From CAIYTF01 sp963664845 (lineage in GTDB: Bacteria; Bacteroidota; Ignavibacteria; Ignavibacteriales; Ignavibacteriaceae): a stretch of DNA of 64,000 nt. Below the pieces are notes generated by a model. That model saw only the letters and a list, made by a program, of their open reading frames with translations. It ran no database searches and was not told the DNA's origin. Below are positions 9,878-18,822 of the stretch, piece after piece. The translations under genes were made by a program, and so were the position numbers. Every line of letters starts with the position of its first letter. The first letter of the stretch is position 1. The stretch covers positions 5,766,001 to 5,830,000 of the forward strand of contig OY761615.1 of the NCBI GenBank assembly GCA_963664845.1, given 5' to 3'.

Positions 9878-10288
9878 TTATAATTCTTTGTAAAGGTCTC
9901 GTAATATACCTAATAATTCCCTTAAATCCGACTTCTGAATCAAAATTGGTTCCTCTTTTTTCACAACCGGCACTTCAACAACCGCAGGTTTCTTTTCCTC
10001 GGGCTTAGGCTCAATGATATTTTCGGCAATCAATTCCTCGATACTTTTTTCAGCCAATATCTTCTTTGCTCCCTCGATCGTGTATTTTTTGTCGCGCAGA
10101 AGTATTTTGATGACAAAGATAAGCTGAATATCCTTGTTGGTATATGCACGGTTGCCGGACCGGTTTTTTTGAGGTTTTAATTGTTCAAATTCACCTTCCC
10201 AGTAACGAAGTACATATTGTTCCACTTCGGTAATCTTACTCACCTCGCTTATGGAATAATACAGTTTCTTTATGCTAAATTCGCGCAT
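9878..10288 (-). CDS. MerR-family transcriptional regulator
   Basis: 136 residues. The N-terminal 75 form a winged helix-turn-helix of the MerR type (YSISEVSKITEVEQYVLRYW, then RAYTNKDIQLI). A charged helical linker rich in K, E and P follows, with a short C-terminal helix (LRELLGILRDLYKEL). No cysteine metal site is visible, so this is the HTH-only subgroup common in the Bacteroidetes/Chlorobi group rather than a metal sensor. The stop codon touches the tRNA-Pro 5' end. The target is unknown. Confidence 0.85.
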   Translation of the reverse strand: MREFSIKKLYYSISEVSKITEVEQYVLRYWEGEFEQLKPQKNRSGNRAYTNKDIQLIFVIKILLRDKKYTIEGAKKILAEKSIEELIAENIIEPKPEEKKPAVVEVPVVKKEEPILIQKSDLRELLGILRDLYKEL

Positions 10289-10333
10289 AACCTCAGAAAT
10301 TAATTTAGGCTAAAATACATAAACATATATAAA

Positions 10334-10582
10334 CTACAAAGTTCTAAGACTTACCGGAAGCAATTTGTCAGTATCAAGTCCTTCTTTTCCCACACCCCCG
10401 CCTGCTATTTTGTCATTTAATCTCACCCAAAGAGTAATTGGCAATATTCTATCCAGCTTCTGATCCGCGATTATCTGCTGAATCCGAGTCATCGCCCAAT
10501 ATTCCATTCGGGACGCGTACCCTTTAAAATCTCGGTTTTCATTTTTTCCACGCCCAGTAGATTGGCTAACCACTCGCCGCAT
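10334..10582 (-). CDS. Possible small hypothetical protein between aroQ and merR
   Basis: An 82-residue frame fills the 310-base gap between aroQ and merR on the coding strand. It has no recognisable domain, no signal peptide and only a weak ribosome site. The composition (basic, two tryptophans) does not exclude a real gene. I see no better frame here. It may be a decayed gene or untranslated leader. Low confidence. Confidence 0.25.
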   Translation of the reverse strand: MRRVVSQSTGRGKNENRDFKGYASRMEYWAMTRIQQIIADQKLDRILPITLWVRLNDKIAGGGVGKEGLDTDKLLPVSLRTL

Positions 10583-10598
10583 CTAACCTGAAAATCAG

Positions 10599-11036
10599 TT
10601 ATTCTTCCACAGCAGGAATTATTGTCTCCAGCAAATATATCGCGGCCAGATAGCCGTTCTCTTTTGCTCCGGCAATAACGGCATCGCACGAGGCAGCGGT
10701 AACCGAATGCTGCCGGAATGCCTCCCGGTTATGGATATTGGACAGGTGCACCTCTATTTTGGGAATGCTGCAAAGCTCAAGTGCATCGCGCAATGCTATT
10801 GACGTGTGAGAATAGCCACCCGGATTGATCACCAATCCGTCGTAGTCTTCATCCGCTTTCTGGATGACTTCGATCAAATCTCCTTCGGAGTTCGACTGAA
10901 AGAACGTGAATTCGATCTCCGGATAGGTCTTCTCTATCAGTTCATGAATGCCCGTGAGGGACAGTGAGCCATATTGAGCAGCATCCCTCTTGTGGAGCAT
11001 GTTAATGTTTGGACCCTGAACAATGAGAATATTCAT
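10599..11036 (-). CDS. aroQ: 3-dehydroquinate dehydratase, type II
   Basis: Third enzyme of the shikimate pathway, converting 3-dehydroquinate to 3-dehydroshikimate in the cytoplasm as a dodecamer. The 145-residue length is typical. Family motifs: QGPNINMLHKRD (usually GPNLNLLG.R), the catalytic tyrosine in AQYG, INPGGYSHTSIALRDAL, and EVHLSNIHNREAFRQHS with the catalytic histidine. It overlaps the upstream 93-residue gene by four bases (ATGA), so the two are co-translated. Confidence 0.95.
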   Translation of the reverse strand: MNILIVQGPNINMLHKRDAAQYGSLSLTGIHELIEKTYPEIEFTFFQSNSEGDLIEVIQKADEDYDGLVINPGGYSHTSIALRDALELCSIPKIEVHLSNIHNREAFRQHSVTAASCDAVIAGAKENGYLAAIYLLETIIPAVEE

Positions 11037-11314
11037 TTTTCTTCCATTTCCTGCATTTCATCAATAACTTCACGCAAACGCGGAGTCAGATACATTTGAT
11101 CCACGCCAAGCTCCTTAAGCGCCGCAGCCAGAATCATGGCTTTGCGTTGCGTTGTAGCAAGCTTGTTGATTATAATCTGCTTCTTTTCCGAAACTATACA
11201 ATACCCGCCCTTGAAATCGCCTTTTTCAAAACGGACTGAGGCTCCGAGCTGAACGGCTAACTCTTTAAGTTCCAGGATGATCTCTTCAAATTCTTTTTCT
11301 TTTATTTTCATCAA
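11033..11314 (-). CDS. Conserved-looking small protein of unknown function upstream of aroQ
   Basis: 93 residues, soluble, mostly helical, with a short central beta segment (GGYCIVSEKKQIIINKL) and a C-terminal helix rich in M and E. There is no enzyme motif or metal site. It begins MMKIKEKEF, so the second methionine is an equally good start. It heads the aroQ-merR-tRNA unit, overlaps aroQ in an ATGA, and is divergent from the Ppx/GppA-like gene. I do not recognise the family with certainty. Confidence 0.7.
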   Translation of the reverse strand: MMKIKEKEFEEIILELKELAVQLGASVRFEKGDFKGGYCIVSEKKQIIINKLATTQRKAMILAAALKELGVDQMYLTPRLREVIDEMQEMEEK

Positions 11315-11411
11315 TCGTATCTTATTTGCTGATTATACCGACACTTCGGCTTTCTTTGTTTACGGGTTTACCGTAATTTGCACAATATAACTACAAAAAA
11401 TAAGAAATTTT

Positions 11412-12326
11412 ATGAATATTGCCTCAATTGATATAGGAACAAATACGGTATTACTCCTTATCGCACAACTGGATACCACAAAAAAGACTCTTACTCCCCT
11501 GTTCCACAGCTACAAAATTCCCCGGATAGGCCGGAGCGTAGGCAAAACAGGTCTCATATCCACCGAAAGTACAGCATCATTAATAGCCATTCTGACTGAA
11601 TATAAAAAAAAAGCTGAAGACCATAATTGCTCTGAGATCATTGCAAACGGAACGTACCCCTTCCGGGCTGCAAAAAATGCTGCGGAAGTTGTTGCACAGG
11701 TGAAAGCCGCAACCGGCATTGCCATAAACACGTTAGCCGGTGAAGATGAAGCGAAGTATTCCTTCCTGGGGGCAATATCCGACATACAATCAGAAGGTAC
11801 CATTTGCGTCATCGACATTGGTGGCGGCAGCACTGAACTGATAACGGGAAAAGATGCGGCGATCACCTACCGCCACAGTTCACCGATGGGAGTGGTGAAT
11901 TTTACGGAGAAACTGATTTCGGATCACCCAGTAACTGATTTGAAATTAAAGGCGATAAGGCAGGAAGTTAGTGAAAGGCTTCATAACAATTATGAGATCA
12001 AAGATGCTGTTGGATTGGCAGTTGCCCTTGCCGGTACTCCTACCACCCTTGCCTGCATGCTCCTTAAGCTTAAGGAATTCGACGAGGAAAAGATACATAG
12101 GTCAATACTAACTCTTGAACAACTCGAAAGCCTGATCGAAGAAATGAGCAAGCTCACCCCAGCTGAGATTTTGACAAAATACTCATCAGTGGTAGCAGGG
12201 CGCGAAGACGTGCTCCTGATGGGTACCATTTTCCTGGCAGAGATTATGAAGTTTCTGAAAGTGAACGAAGCGGTAGTAAGTTCCCGTGGGTTGCGGTACG
12301 GAGCATTGTTTGAGAGGTTGAAATAG
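11412..12326 (+). CDS. Ppx/GppA-family phosphatase (short form)
   Basis: Member of the actin-like exopolyphosphatase/guanosine pentaphosphatase family. The 304-residue protein has both phosphate-binding motifs, IDIGTNTVLLLIA at the N-terminus and VIDIGGGSTELI near 137, plus GRED near the C-terminus. It lacks the C-terminal HD region of long E. coli-type Ppx and matches the roughly 300-residue single-module form. Likely roles are hydrolysis of polyphosphate or of pppGpp; sequence alone does not separate them. It is divergent from the aroQ unit and followed by a long non-coding gap. Confidence 0.88.
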   Translation: MNIASIDIGTNTVLLLIAQLDTTKKTLTPLFHSYKIPRIGRSVGKTGLISTESTASLIAILTEYKKKAEDHNCSEIIANGTYPFRAAKNAAEVVAQVKAATGIAINTLAGEDEAKYSFLGAISDIQSEGTICVIDIGGGSTELITGKDAAITYRHSSPMGVVNFTEKLISDHPVTDLKLKAIRQEVSERLHNNYEIKDAVGLAVALAGTPTTLACMLLKLKEFDEEKIHRSILTLEQLESLIEEMSKLTPAEILTKYSSVVAGREDVLLMGTIFLAEIMKFLKVNEAVVSSRGLRYGALFERLK

Positions 12327-12740
12327 CTGGCCTGGAATTCTTAAAATTGTGAAGGCCAGGGATACTCAAGACTTGAAGTATTATTTGCATCTACCATTAT
12401 CGGTTTACTGGGCGGCACAGTCATTGGCAGGGTCATCGGGGCTGCACTCAGTAAATTGGAAGAAATAGATAAATGTTTCAAATAAATGCTGGTTTCATCT
12501 GATAAGTAAGCGGCAAACTATAGATTTATTGAAAGAAATGGGTAGGTAGCTGCAACCAGAATCAGAAACCAGAATTTCTCGCAAAGACGCAAAGAATTAA
12601 GTCTTAAAAGATTGTTTTAAAAACAACCTTTTTGCGGACAGTAGCACAACGTTGTTTCAGTTAGGAAATATGTGTTTTTCGGAACCATTTTACCGAAACG
12701 TATCATTACACCTCCCAAAAACCATTTCCGGAATTCTGCA

Positions 12741-12783
12741 ACTATGAACGGTGTGCCCCGGCAGCGTTCATAGTGTTCATAGT
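12741..12783. repeat. Inverted plus tandem GTTCATAGT repeats
   Basis: ACTATGAACG and CGTTCATAGT form a perfect 10-base inverted repeat with a 14-base loop. The right arm is then repeated in tandem (GTTCATAGT twice). Related GTGAAC words follow at 12826 and 12835. This could be a regulator binding cluster. Confidence 0.5.
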
Positions 12784-13221
12784 TGAGGTTATAAATGTTT
12801 CGAAATTTGTTCAAAAACGCAAACTGTGAACGATGTGAACACTTTTCCCGGTTTTTCATTTTACATTACAACAACAGGCATTTGGGCGACACAATTCCAT
12901 GCCCAGGTTGTTCCTGCGCAAAAAGGCATTTGTATTATCTCAAGATTTCAATGAACGAGGATGCCGGCTTTAGGGATATCCGTCCACGTTATAATTATCG
13001 AACCGTCAATGGAATTCCCTGGTTCCGGCCGCTTATTGCCGGAAACGCGTGCAGGCAAATATAGGCATGCACCCCCCTAGCCCTCAAGTGCACGGTGCGT
13101 GAAATTGAGCTGTGCACGGTGCATGGCGCTGTGCAATAAGGCGGTGGAGGTTATTGTGAATAAATGATTTAACGATGCGTGGTTGCGCGTACGGGAGTGG
13201 CATTGGCAGTGTACATTGAAC

Positions 13222-13245
13222 AGGGGCTCAAGATTTTGAGCCCCT
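13222..13245. repeat. Perfect 10-bp hairpin
   Basis: AGGGGCTCAA and TTGAGCCCCT pair perfectly over a four-base loop. There is no T run on either side, so it is not a classic terminator; it resembles a short dispersed palindromic repeat. Confidence 0.55.
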
Positions 13246-13531
13246 ACAATGCGGATGCTGCCATATATATATGTACGGCACCAGAAACTTAGGAGGTAAC
13301 ATTGTTATATACACAGCTTTGCTAATGTTGAAAAAAAGCAATTTATTTCTCAAAACTGCGAACTTGCCACAGGAAATGAAATATTTCATTTGATATATAT
13401 CATGAATTACTTTAATTTGGTTTTGACATGTTGGAAAATTTCAATCCCCAAAATTCACCTGTGAAACCAACACGAAGAATGTTTTGTCCTTTAGCTAAAT
13501 ATATAATTTTAGCATTTCATAATGAACATAG

Positions 13532-14974
13532 ATGGACTGTTTACAAAGAATTGAGGAGAATTCATTGAAAACGCTCTTCGGTATACTTAAGACTTGGCTC
13601 CGAGATCCTAAACGACATGCACTTGAAATAACAACCATTCCAATTACTGTTGTAATTTTCCTATTTGTTTTATATTTGGCAATAGTTCACATTTGGGAAT
13701 ATAGGCATGGAGAAACCTTTAAGCTCATGTTGGATGTTGGTGGGCTATTTGGCGGGTCGATTGTGTTAATCGCGATATACACTGCAATAAGAGCTGAACG
13801 AATTAACCAACGATTGATTGAGACGCAAATGGTTTCGGGAGATGTTGTGACTGGGTTTCCAGAAGTCTTCGAGCGTCACCTGATGAGATATTTCATTAAT
13901 CATGAAACAGGATCGGATAACCTAGAAAAAGTTGAATTGGTCCTTTCTACACCTGCATTCGGGTTAAATCCATTAGGGCCAGTTCAAAGTTTACGGTTAG
14001 TAAATTCTTTGCGTTTGTTTACTCAAAAACTCGAAGTAGTTTTGTTTACGCCTGATGCTCACTATTCCCATTTCATGAATACACTTTTATGGCAGCAAAG
14101 AAGCGATACTCATGCAGCCACATTGTGGGAATTAGCTTTTTGTGCGGATTCGTTTATTGAGGCCCTAAAACAAGGAACCGGTTCTAAAGGTTGGCATATT
14201 TGGCCCACAAATAATAGTGATAAAAGAGTTTTACATTTTCAGACAGCAACTGACTCCCGGCTTTACTTGGTTCTCTCAGATGAAGTCAAGATGCAGAGCG
14301 ATCTAAAACAATTTTCGGGAAGAAGTTTACCACTTCCTAGCATCCTTCGTGAGCCAGTAGTCGGAGGCGATATGTCGATATTTGGGAAATACAAAGTTTG
14401 TCCTATCACAGGCAAAATGGGAACAGATGCTGCCCTCACTACAACCGGAGTTGATGAATTCTCATTACTTCTCACTGATTACCTCCTTTGCCGTACATCT
14501 CAAATTGTGCAGACATTTACCACATTCAGTTCCGATATACATCAAACGCTGATCAAATTACCATTGGGGGACGAAAATCCTATAAATTACATATTAAAAA
14601 CCACCCAACTACTATTGCAATATTTTAATGATGTTGGATTGAATAAAAAAACAAATTATCCGACTGGGAGCGAGTCTATCATCGGAGTGCATCTCGAATC
14701 TGATGAAGAAAGCAGAATTAAAACATTAGTAGGGCTCAGAACAATGATAGCTGAAATGGCAAATATGACTATTAGCACTTTCCAAAAATTGTTTTCCGAA
14801 CTTGAAAAATTAACAAATGAAGCTATTAAAATTGACCGGGTTAAAGGTTTACAGGAGACAGATTGTACTAAACAAATTACAATCGATCACGCGATACTCA
14901 TTTTATATCTTATAATTAGGTCAGGAATGGAAAAGTCAGAATATGTAAAGCGACAACAAAAGAAAGTTACCTGA
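13532..14974 (+). CDS. Two-helix membrane protein of unknown function
   Basis: 480 residues. Two membrane helices near 35-58 and 70-88 (TVVIFLFVLYLAIVHIW; GGLFGGSIVLIAIYTAI) anchor a large soluble region. This region has an alternating strand/helix pattern at about 125-330 and a helical C-terminal third. No catalytic motif is recognisable. The in-frame TTG at 13565 has a better ribosome site (GAGGAG six bases upstream) than the ATG at 13532, so the protein may be 11 residues shorter. It is the first gene of an A/T-rich run that continues with an FkbH-like enzyme and an ABC importer, ten bases from the next gene. A sensor or scaffold role would be a guess. Confidence 0.7.
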   Translation: MDCLQRIEENSLKTLFGILKTWLRDPKRHALEITTIPITVVIFLFVLYLAIVHIWEYRHGETFKLMLDVGGLFGGSIVLIAIYTAIRAERINQRLIETQMVSGDVVTGFPEVFERHLMRYFINHETGSDNLEKVELVLSTPAFGLNPLGPVQSLRLVNSLRLFTQKLEVVLFTPDAHYSHFMNTLLWQQRSDTHAATLWELAFCADSFIEALKQGTGSKGWHIWPTNNSDKRVLHFQTATDSRLYLVLSDEVKMQSDLKQFSGRSLPLPSILREPVVGGDMSIFGKYKVCPITGKMGTDAALTTTGVDEFSLLLTDYLLCRTSQIVQTFTTFSSDIHQTLIKLPLGDENPINYILKTTQLLLQYFNDVGLNKKTNYPTGSESIIGVHLESDEESRIKTLVGLRTMIAEMANMTISTFQKLFSELEKLTNEAIKIDRVKGLQETDCTKQITIDHAILILYLIIRSGMEKSEYVKRQQKKVT

Positions 14975-14984
14975 GGATACCCAA

Positions 14985-16601
14985 ATGTATAGTCAAATCA
15001 AGGCGATCATTATCGATTTAGATGGAGTATTATGGGAAGGTTCTTGCCATTCTGGTTTATCGACGATAATTCCTAACACTGAACTAATATCGGTACTTTC
15101 TTCTCTTGTTAAAAAGGGAGTTATCCTTGGCTCACTTTCCGCCAATCATTCTCATATTGCTGAAGGAACACTAAGTGCATTAGGCTTGCTGGACCTTTTT
15201 GCTGATTGGCGATTTGAGTTCATTTCAAAAGAAAAAGGTATGCGGAGCATTCTAAAAGATTTCAATTTACTCCCCCAAAACGTTCTATATATCGACGATA
15301 CCGAATATGAAAGAGAATTAGTACATACATACTTCCACGATATGCTAGTACTTGATATAGGACCTGGACAAGACTTCTTAAAAAACCTTGACAATGGCTT
15401 ACCTAATTCAATGACCAAAGAGGGATTTTCAAGAACATTATTTTATCGAAATGCCAGGAAACGGAGATATGCTGAAGATTTGTTCCAAGGACCACCTGCT
15501 GAATTTCTTAGGGCACTAAAAACGGTTGTTAAAATAGTTTGGAATGTCAAGGAAATACAGAACATGTTACGTGTAGAAGAAATGTTTTGTCGTAATCACC
15601 AATTTAATACTTCAAATACAGTTTATAATGTAAGCCAGCTCCAAAATATGATCCGTTTAGATCGTGTTGAAATAATAATGGTTGAAGCTTCTGATTGTTA
15701 TGGTTCATATGGTATCTGTGGTTGTATAATCATAGAACACCTTCCGAAGAACAATATACTTACGGTAACAGATTTGACTTTTTCTTGTCGTGTACAACGT
15801 CCACATATTATTGGGTCCGCTTTACGCTATGTTTTATCAAAAAAACGTGATCAAGGTTATACAAGTGTGCGTATAAATTTTTTGCAAACTGAACATAATT
15901 TTCACCTAGCGTGTTTATTTGAGAGCATCGGACTCATAAAAGAATCGACTAATGGCACATCTTTTTCTGCTTATGTGGGGAACATGGAAACGCTCAAGAT
16001 AACAGTTCCAGACTTCGTATCTGTCTTCGATGCGCTCGAACATACAGACCAATATCCGAGTAGGATTCCGTTTGTTTATAGTATTGTTGAATCATTTGTA
16101 AGTAGTCACAAACCGGCTGGAGTATTTTTAGATATCGGAACTGGTGCGATGGATGTCTTAGGCCAAGAATGGTATAAGCATTTCGATAAACGATTCCCAG
16201 CATGTAAGCTCATTACTCTTGATAATGATCCACTTCAGCTAACCTCAGTTATAGCAGACGCTCAACACTTAACAAATTTTGAAAGCGAGAGTGTTAATAC
16301 CATTTTATGTCTCGAAACCTTGGAACATATGCAGGGATTCTGGAATGCCGTTGATGAGTTTCTTCGGATACTAGAACTAGATGGTTACTTAATTGTATCA
16401 GCGCCAATGAATTTCGAAATACATGGGGGGGCAAATGATTTCTTTAGATTTACACCAAGGGGACTAGTTACATTATTTGAAAATGCTAATAATGAAAAAG
16501 CATGTTTCGTAATTCAAAAAGTTTTTATTGAAGGTGATGTAATTTTCCCAACGCGGACAGTTTTAATTGCATCGAAAATTAATAAAGGAGGAATGGCATG
16601 A
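14985..16601 (+). CDS. FkbH-like HAD/GNAT protein fused to a class I methyltransferase
   Basis: 538 residues in three parts. Residues 1-150 are an HAD fold of the FkbH (HAD-IIIC) type: IIDLDGVLWEG with D11/D13, the Ser motif in GSLSANHS, and K ... LYIDDTEYEREL. Residues about 195-325 match the GNAT-like half of FkbH proteins (NHQFNTSN ... FLACLFESIGL-like end). Residues about 345-538 are a SAM-dependent methyltransferase (FLDIGTGAMDVLGQ, then LCLETLEHM). Known FkbH proteins load a glyceryl group from 1,3-bisphosphoglycerate onto a carrier protein, but no carrier gene is visible here. GAGG lies upstream of the ATG. The stop overlaps the next start in ATGA. The fusion and the link to an importer are unusual. 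Confidence 0.75.
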   Translation: MYSQIKAIIIDLDGVLWEGSCHSGLSTIIPNTELISVLSSLVKKGVILGSLSANHSHIAEGTLSALGLLDLFADWRFEFISKEKGMRSILKDFNLLPQNVLYIDDTEYERELVHTYFHDMLVLDIGPGQDFLKNLDNGLPNSMTKEGFSRTLFYRNARKRRYAEDLFQGPPAEFLRALKTVVKIVWNVKEIQNMLRVEEMFCRNHQFNTSNTVYNVSQLQNMIRLDRVEIIMVEASDCYGSYGICGCIIIEHLPKNNILTVTDLTFSCRVQRPHIIGSALRYVLSKKRDQGYTSVRINFLQTEHNFHLACLFESIGLIKESTNGTSFSAYVGNMETLKITVPDFVSVFDALEHTDQYPSRIPFVYSIVESFVSSHKPAGVFLDIGTGAMDVLGQEWYKHFDKRFPACKLITLDNDPLQLTSVIADAQHLTNFESESVNTILCLETLEHMQGFWNAVDEFLRILELDGYLIVSAPMNFEIHGGANDFFRFTPRGLVTLFENANNEKACFVIQKVFIEGDVIFPTRTVLIASKINKGGMA

Positions 16602-17887
16602 AATTTTTCTCTTACTTATTGAAAACATTCATTGCAGTGTCAATTATTGCGATAGAAATCACTAACCTATCATGCACAAAAACAAAAAGGACATTCTCTA
16701 TCGCTTATATGGAGATATGGGCAGATAGTCTTAAACAGGTTTTAATGAATACATGCAAGGAATGGGCGCAACAGGAAGGCGTAACTCTTGTTTCTGAGCA
16801 AGGCGAGGAGTGGAAACTATCAGAGGTCGACATCAAAGCTGGCAATTATATAGAAGGAAAAACTAACTTAGATCTTGTAATGTTGCCTAATCATCTGGCA
16901 GTTGTTTATCAAAACGAACTCCGAGATTTTTCCACTGATATGGATGAAATCGAAAAAAATTATCCCGGTATACAAGAAATTTCAAAGGCTATGTTATTTG
17001 ACAAGGGAAGGTGGAGCGGAGTTCCTGCTTTTTCTTGGAGTCATTTAATGGTCTTGCGGAAGGATATACTTGACAGCATTGGAGAATCAATCCCACTAAA
17101 CTATGACGATTTGAGAAGAGTCACAATAAAATTAAATAATCAAAAAAATGATTTTGTTGGATTTGGCTTGGGCCTTGGGAAAGATGATGATTTTGCAATG
17201 TTTTTCCAATCTCTGCTTTGGTCTTTTGGAGGAACTATTTTTGATGAAACCGGTAAAAACATAATTTTTGATAAAACCTACACTCGTGAAGCTGTTACGT
17301 ACATTATGGATCTATATCAGTCTGGGGTATTCCCCAAAGGTGCACTTCAATGGGATGGAGCTGCAAATAATCGAGCATTCTTAGGGAAAAAGACAGGCCT
17401 AACTTTCAACTCGCCTACTATCTATTATGTGGCACAAAGAAAAGATCCTGAATTAGCAAAAAAAATTGTTCATGCATTGTATCCCATTGGTCCTGGAGGA
17501 GTGCGTCATCAGTACGCTACAGGTTTTTGCTTTGTTTCACGTGCTAATAATGAAAACCGGGATCTTGTCGACAGTTTTCTACAATTTCTTTATAAAAAAG
17601 AGAATTATTCAAAACTCATTACTGCAGGTGGTGGCTCTGTCAATCCCGCTTTCAAAGGATTGGAATCGCTCCCTATTTGGAATGATCCAAACTTACGAAT
17701 TGGACTTGAATCAATGAAATACGAACATCCTGTGGGCTGGCCAGGACCAGTTACCAAAACTGCTGCATATATTTTTCAACTCAGAATAGCAACCAAAATG
17801 TTTTCGAACATAATAGAACAAGGAGTATCAATAGACGAAGCAATAAGACAAGCTGAAGCAGAAATGTATCAAAATAAGACTCAATAA
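16598..17887 (+). CDS. ABC importer substrate-binding lipoprotein (family 1, sugar type)
   Basis: 429 residues. A hydrophobic leader ends at C26 (TNLSC), a plausible lipidation site. The mature part looks like a family 1 extracellular solute-binding protein: a two-lobed fold with a WSGVPAFSW segment near 137, a conserved central glycine-rich region (GFGLGLGKDDDF) and a C-terminal EAIRQAEAEM helix typical of MalE/UgpB relatives. Such proteins bind sugars, oligosaccharides or glycerophosphodiesters. GGAGG sits just before the ATG, which overlaps the previous stop. It is followed by two permeases and an ATPase, so the importer is complete. Confidence 0.85.
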   Translation: MKFFSYLLKTFIAVSIIAIEITNLSCTKTKRTFSIAYMEIWADSLKQVLMNTCKEWAQQEGVTLVSEQGEEWKLSEVDIKAGNYIEGKTNLDLVMLPNHLAVVYQNELRDFSTDMDEIEKNYPGIQEISKAMLFDKGRWSGVPAFSWSHLMVLRKDILDSIGESIPLNYDDLRRVTIKLNNQKNDFVGFGLGLGKDDDFAMFFQSLLWSFGGTIFDETGKNIIFDKTYTREAVTYIMDLYQSGVFPKGALQWDGAANNRAFLGKKTGLTFNSPTIYYVAQRKDPELAKKIVHALYPIGPGGVRHQYATGFCFVSRANNENRDLVDSFLQFLYKKENYSKLITAGGGSVNPAFKGLESLPIWNDPNLRIGLESMKYEHPVGWPGPVTKTAAYIFQLRIATKMFSNIIEQGVSIDEAIRQAEAEMYQNKTQ

Positions 17888-17901
17888 TAGCTGTATACTA
17901 A

Positions 17902-18816
17902 ATGTTTCGAAAGAATTCCAAATCAGAAGTTTATACTTTCTGGGCAATTTTTATCATTATTTGCTCACTGGTAATAGTCTGCCAAATTGCTCCCATAATT
18001 GAACTTGGATGGTGGTCACTCACTAATAAGAAACTTGGCTCTTCTGGAACATTCATCGGACTCAGTAATTATATAAGAGTTTTCAGCTCTCATAATTATT
18101 ATACAGTGCTTCTCCAATCAGTAATCTTTACAGTAGCTAGTGTATCCCTAAAACTTGTCTTTGGTGCGTCCCTTGCCTTTGCAACAGTACATTTAATGAG
18201 TAATTCAAAAAGTGGGATTGACACTTGGCTAGTACCAATACTTCTTCTTCCTTGGGCAATTCCAACTGCAGCAAGTATACTTATTTGGGCGTGGATGTTG
18301 TATGACCTTGGGGGTGTCTTAAACATGCTTTTACGATCCATTGGGCTCATTTCGGAAAATATTGCATGGTTGGGTAATCATAAATTAGCCACAGCTTCCT
18401 TAATAGTTGTAAATACTTGGCGCGGTATTGGCTTTTTCTACTCCAGTATCTTAGCTGCACGATTGTGTGTACCACGGGAGAGATATTATGTAGCTTTCCT
18501 CGAACAGGCGTCTAACTGGTTAATATTTCGGAAAATTACTCTACCCGGAATTTTCTCTACTCTTTTAGTGCTATGTCTCATCTCAACAGTAAATACTTTT
18601 ACAGATTTTCAGATAGTTCATTTATTGACGGATGGTGGGCCAGGGGACACTACACAAGTCTTCTCAACAATGGTTTTTGAATATTCTTTCAAAGGTCGAG
18701 CATCTCTTGGCTTTGCCGCTGCATTCGCAATTTCGCTTTCTCTATTTCTATTTATTCCTATAATGGTAATTATGAAGTATTTTTATCGAAATAATTCTCG
18801 AATGAGCGAGGGCTAA
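17902..18816 (+). CDS. ABC importer permease, MalF/UgpA type
   Basis: 304 residues with about six membrane helices. The cytoplasmic EAA-like loop that docks the ATPase is visible near 197-215 (EQASNWLIFRKITLPG), slightly diverged at the usual EAA-G positions. Also seen are the family patterns PTAASILIWAWML and LTDGGPGDTTQV. It forms the inner-membrane channel with the next permease. It starts 15 bases after the binding-protein gene and lacks a clear ribosome site. Confidence 0.88.
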   Translation: MFRKNSKSEVYTFWAIFIIICSLVIVCQIAPIIELGWWSLTNKKLGSSGTFIGLSNYIRVFSSHNYYTVLLQSVIFTVASVSLKLVFGASLAFATVHLMSNSKSGIDTWLVPILLLPWAIPTAASILIWAWMLYDLGGVLNMLLRSIGLISENIAWLGNHKLATASLIVVNTWRGIGFFYSSILAARLCVPRERYYVAFLEQASNWLIFRKITLPGIFSTLLVLCLISTVNTFTDFQIVHLLTDGGPGDTTQVFSTMVFEYSFKGRASLGFAAAFAISLSLFLFIPIMVIMKYFYRNNSRMSEG

Positions 18817-18822
18817 AATTTC

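Larger units (their letters stand above)
12327..13531. other. 1.2-kb non-coding, repeat-bearing gap
   Basis: No convincing gene. Near 12370-12485 a start-less frame encodes a glycine-zipper-like peptide (IIGLLGGTVIGRVIGAALSK) that may be a gene remnant. Further on are GTTCATAGT repeats, a duplicated GTGCACGGTGC (13088 and 13112) and a strong hairpin near 13222. It separates core genes from the A/T-rich operon that starts at 13.5 kb, so it may be a scarred junction. Confidence 0.5.

Noticed and set aside
12617..13064. Two frames in the 12.6-13.1 kb gap
   Set aside because: They overlap repeats on both strands, have no start signal and no recognisable domain.
13222..13245. CRISPR repeat
   Set aside because: Only one copy; no regular spacers and no cas genes anywhere in the window.
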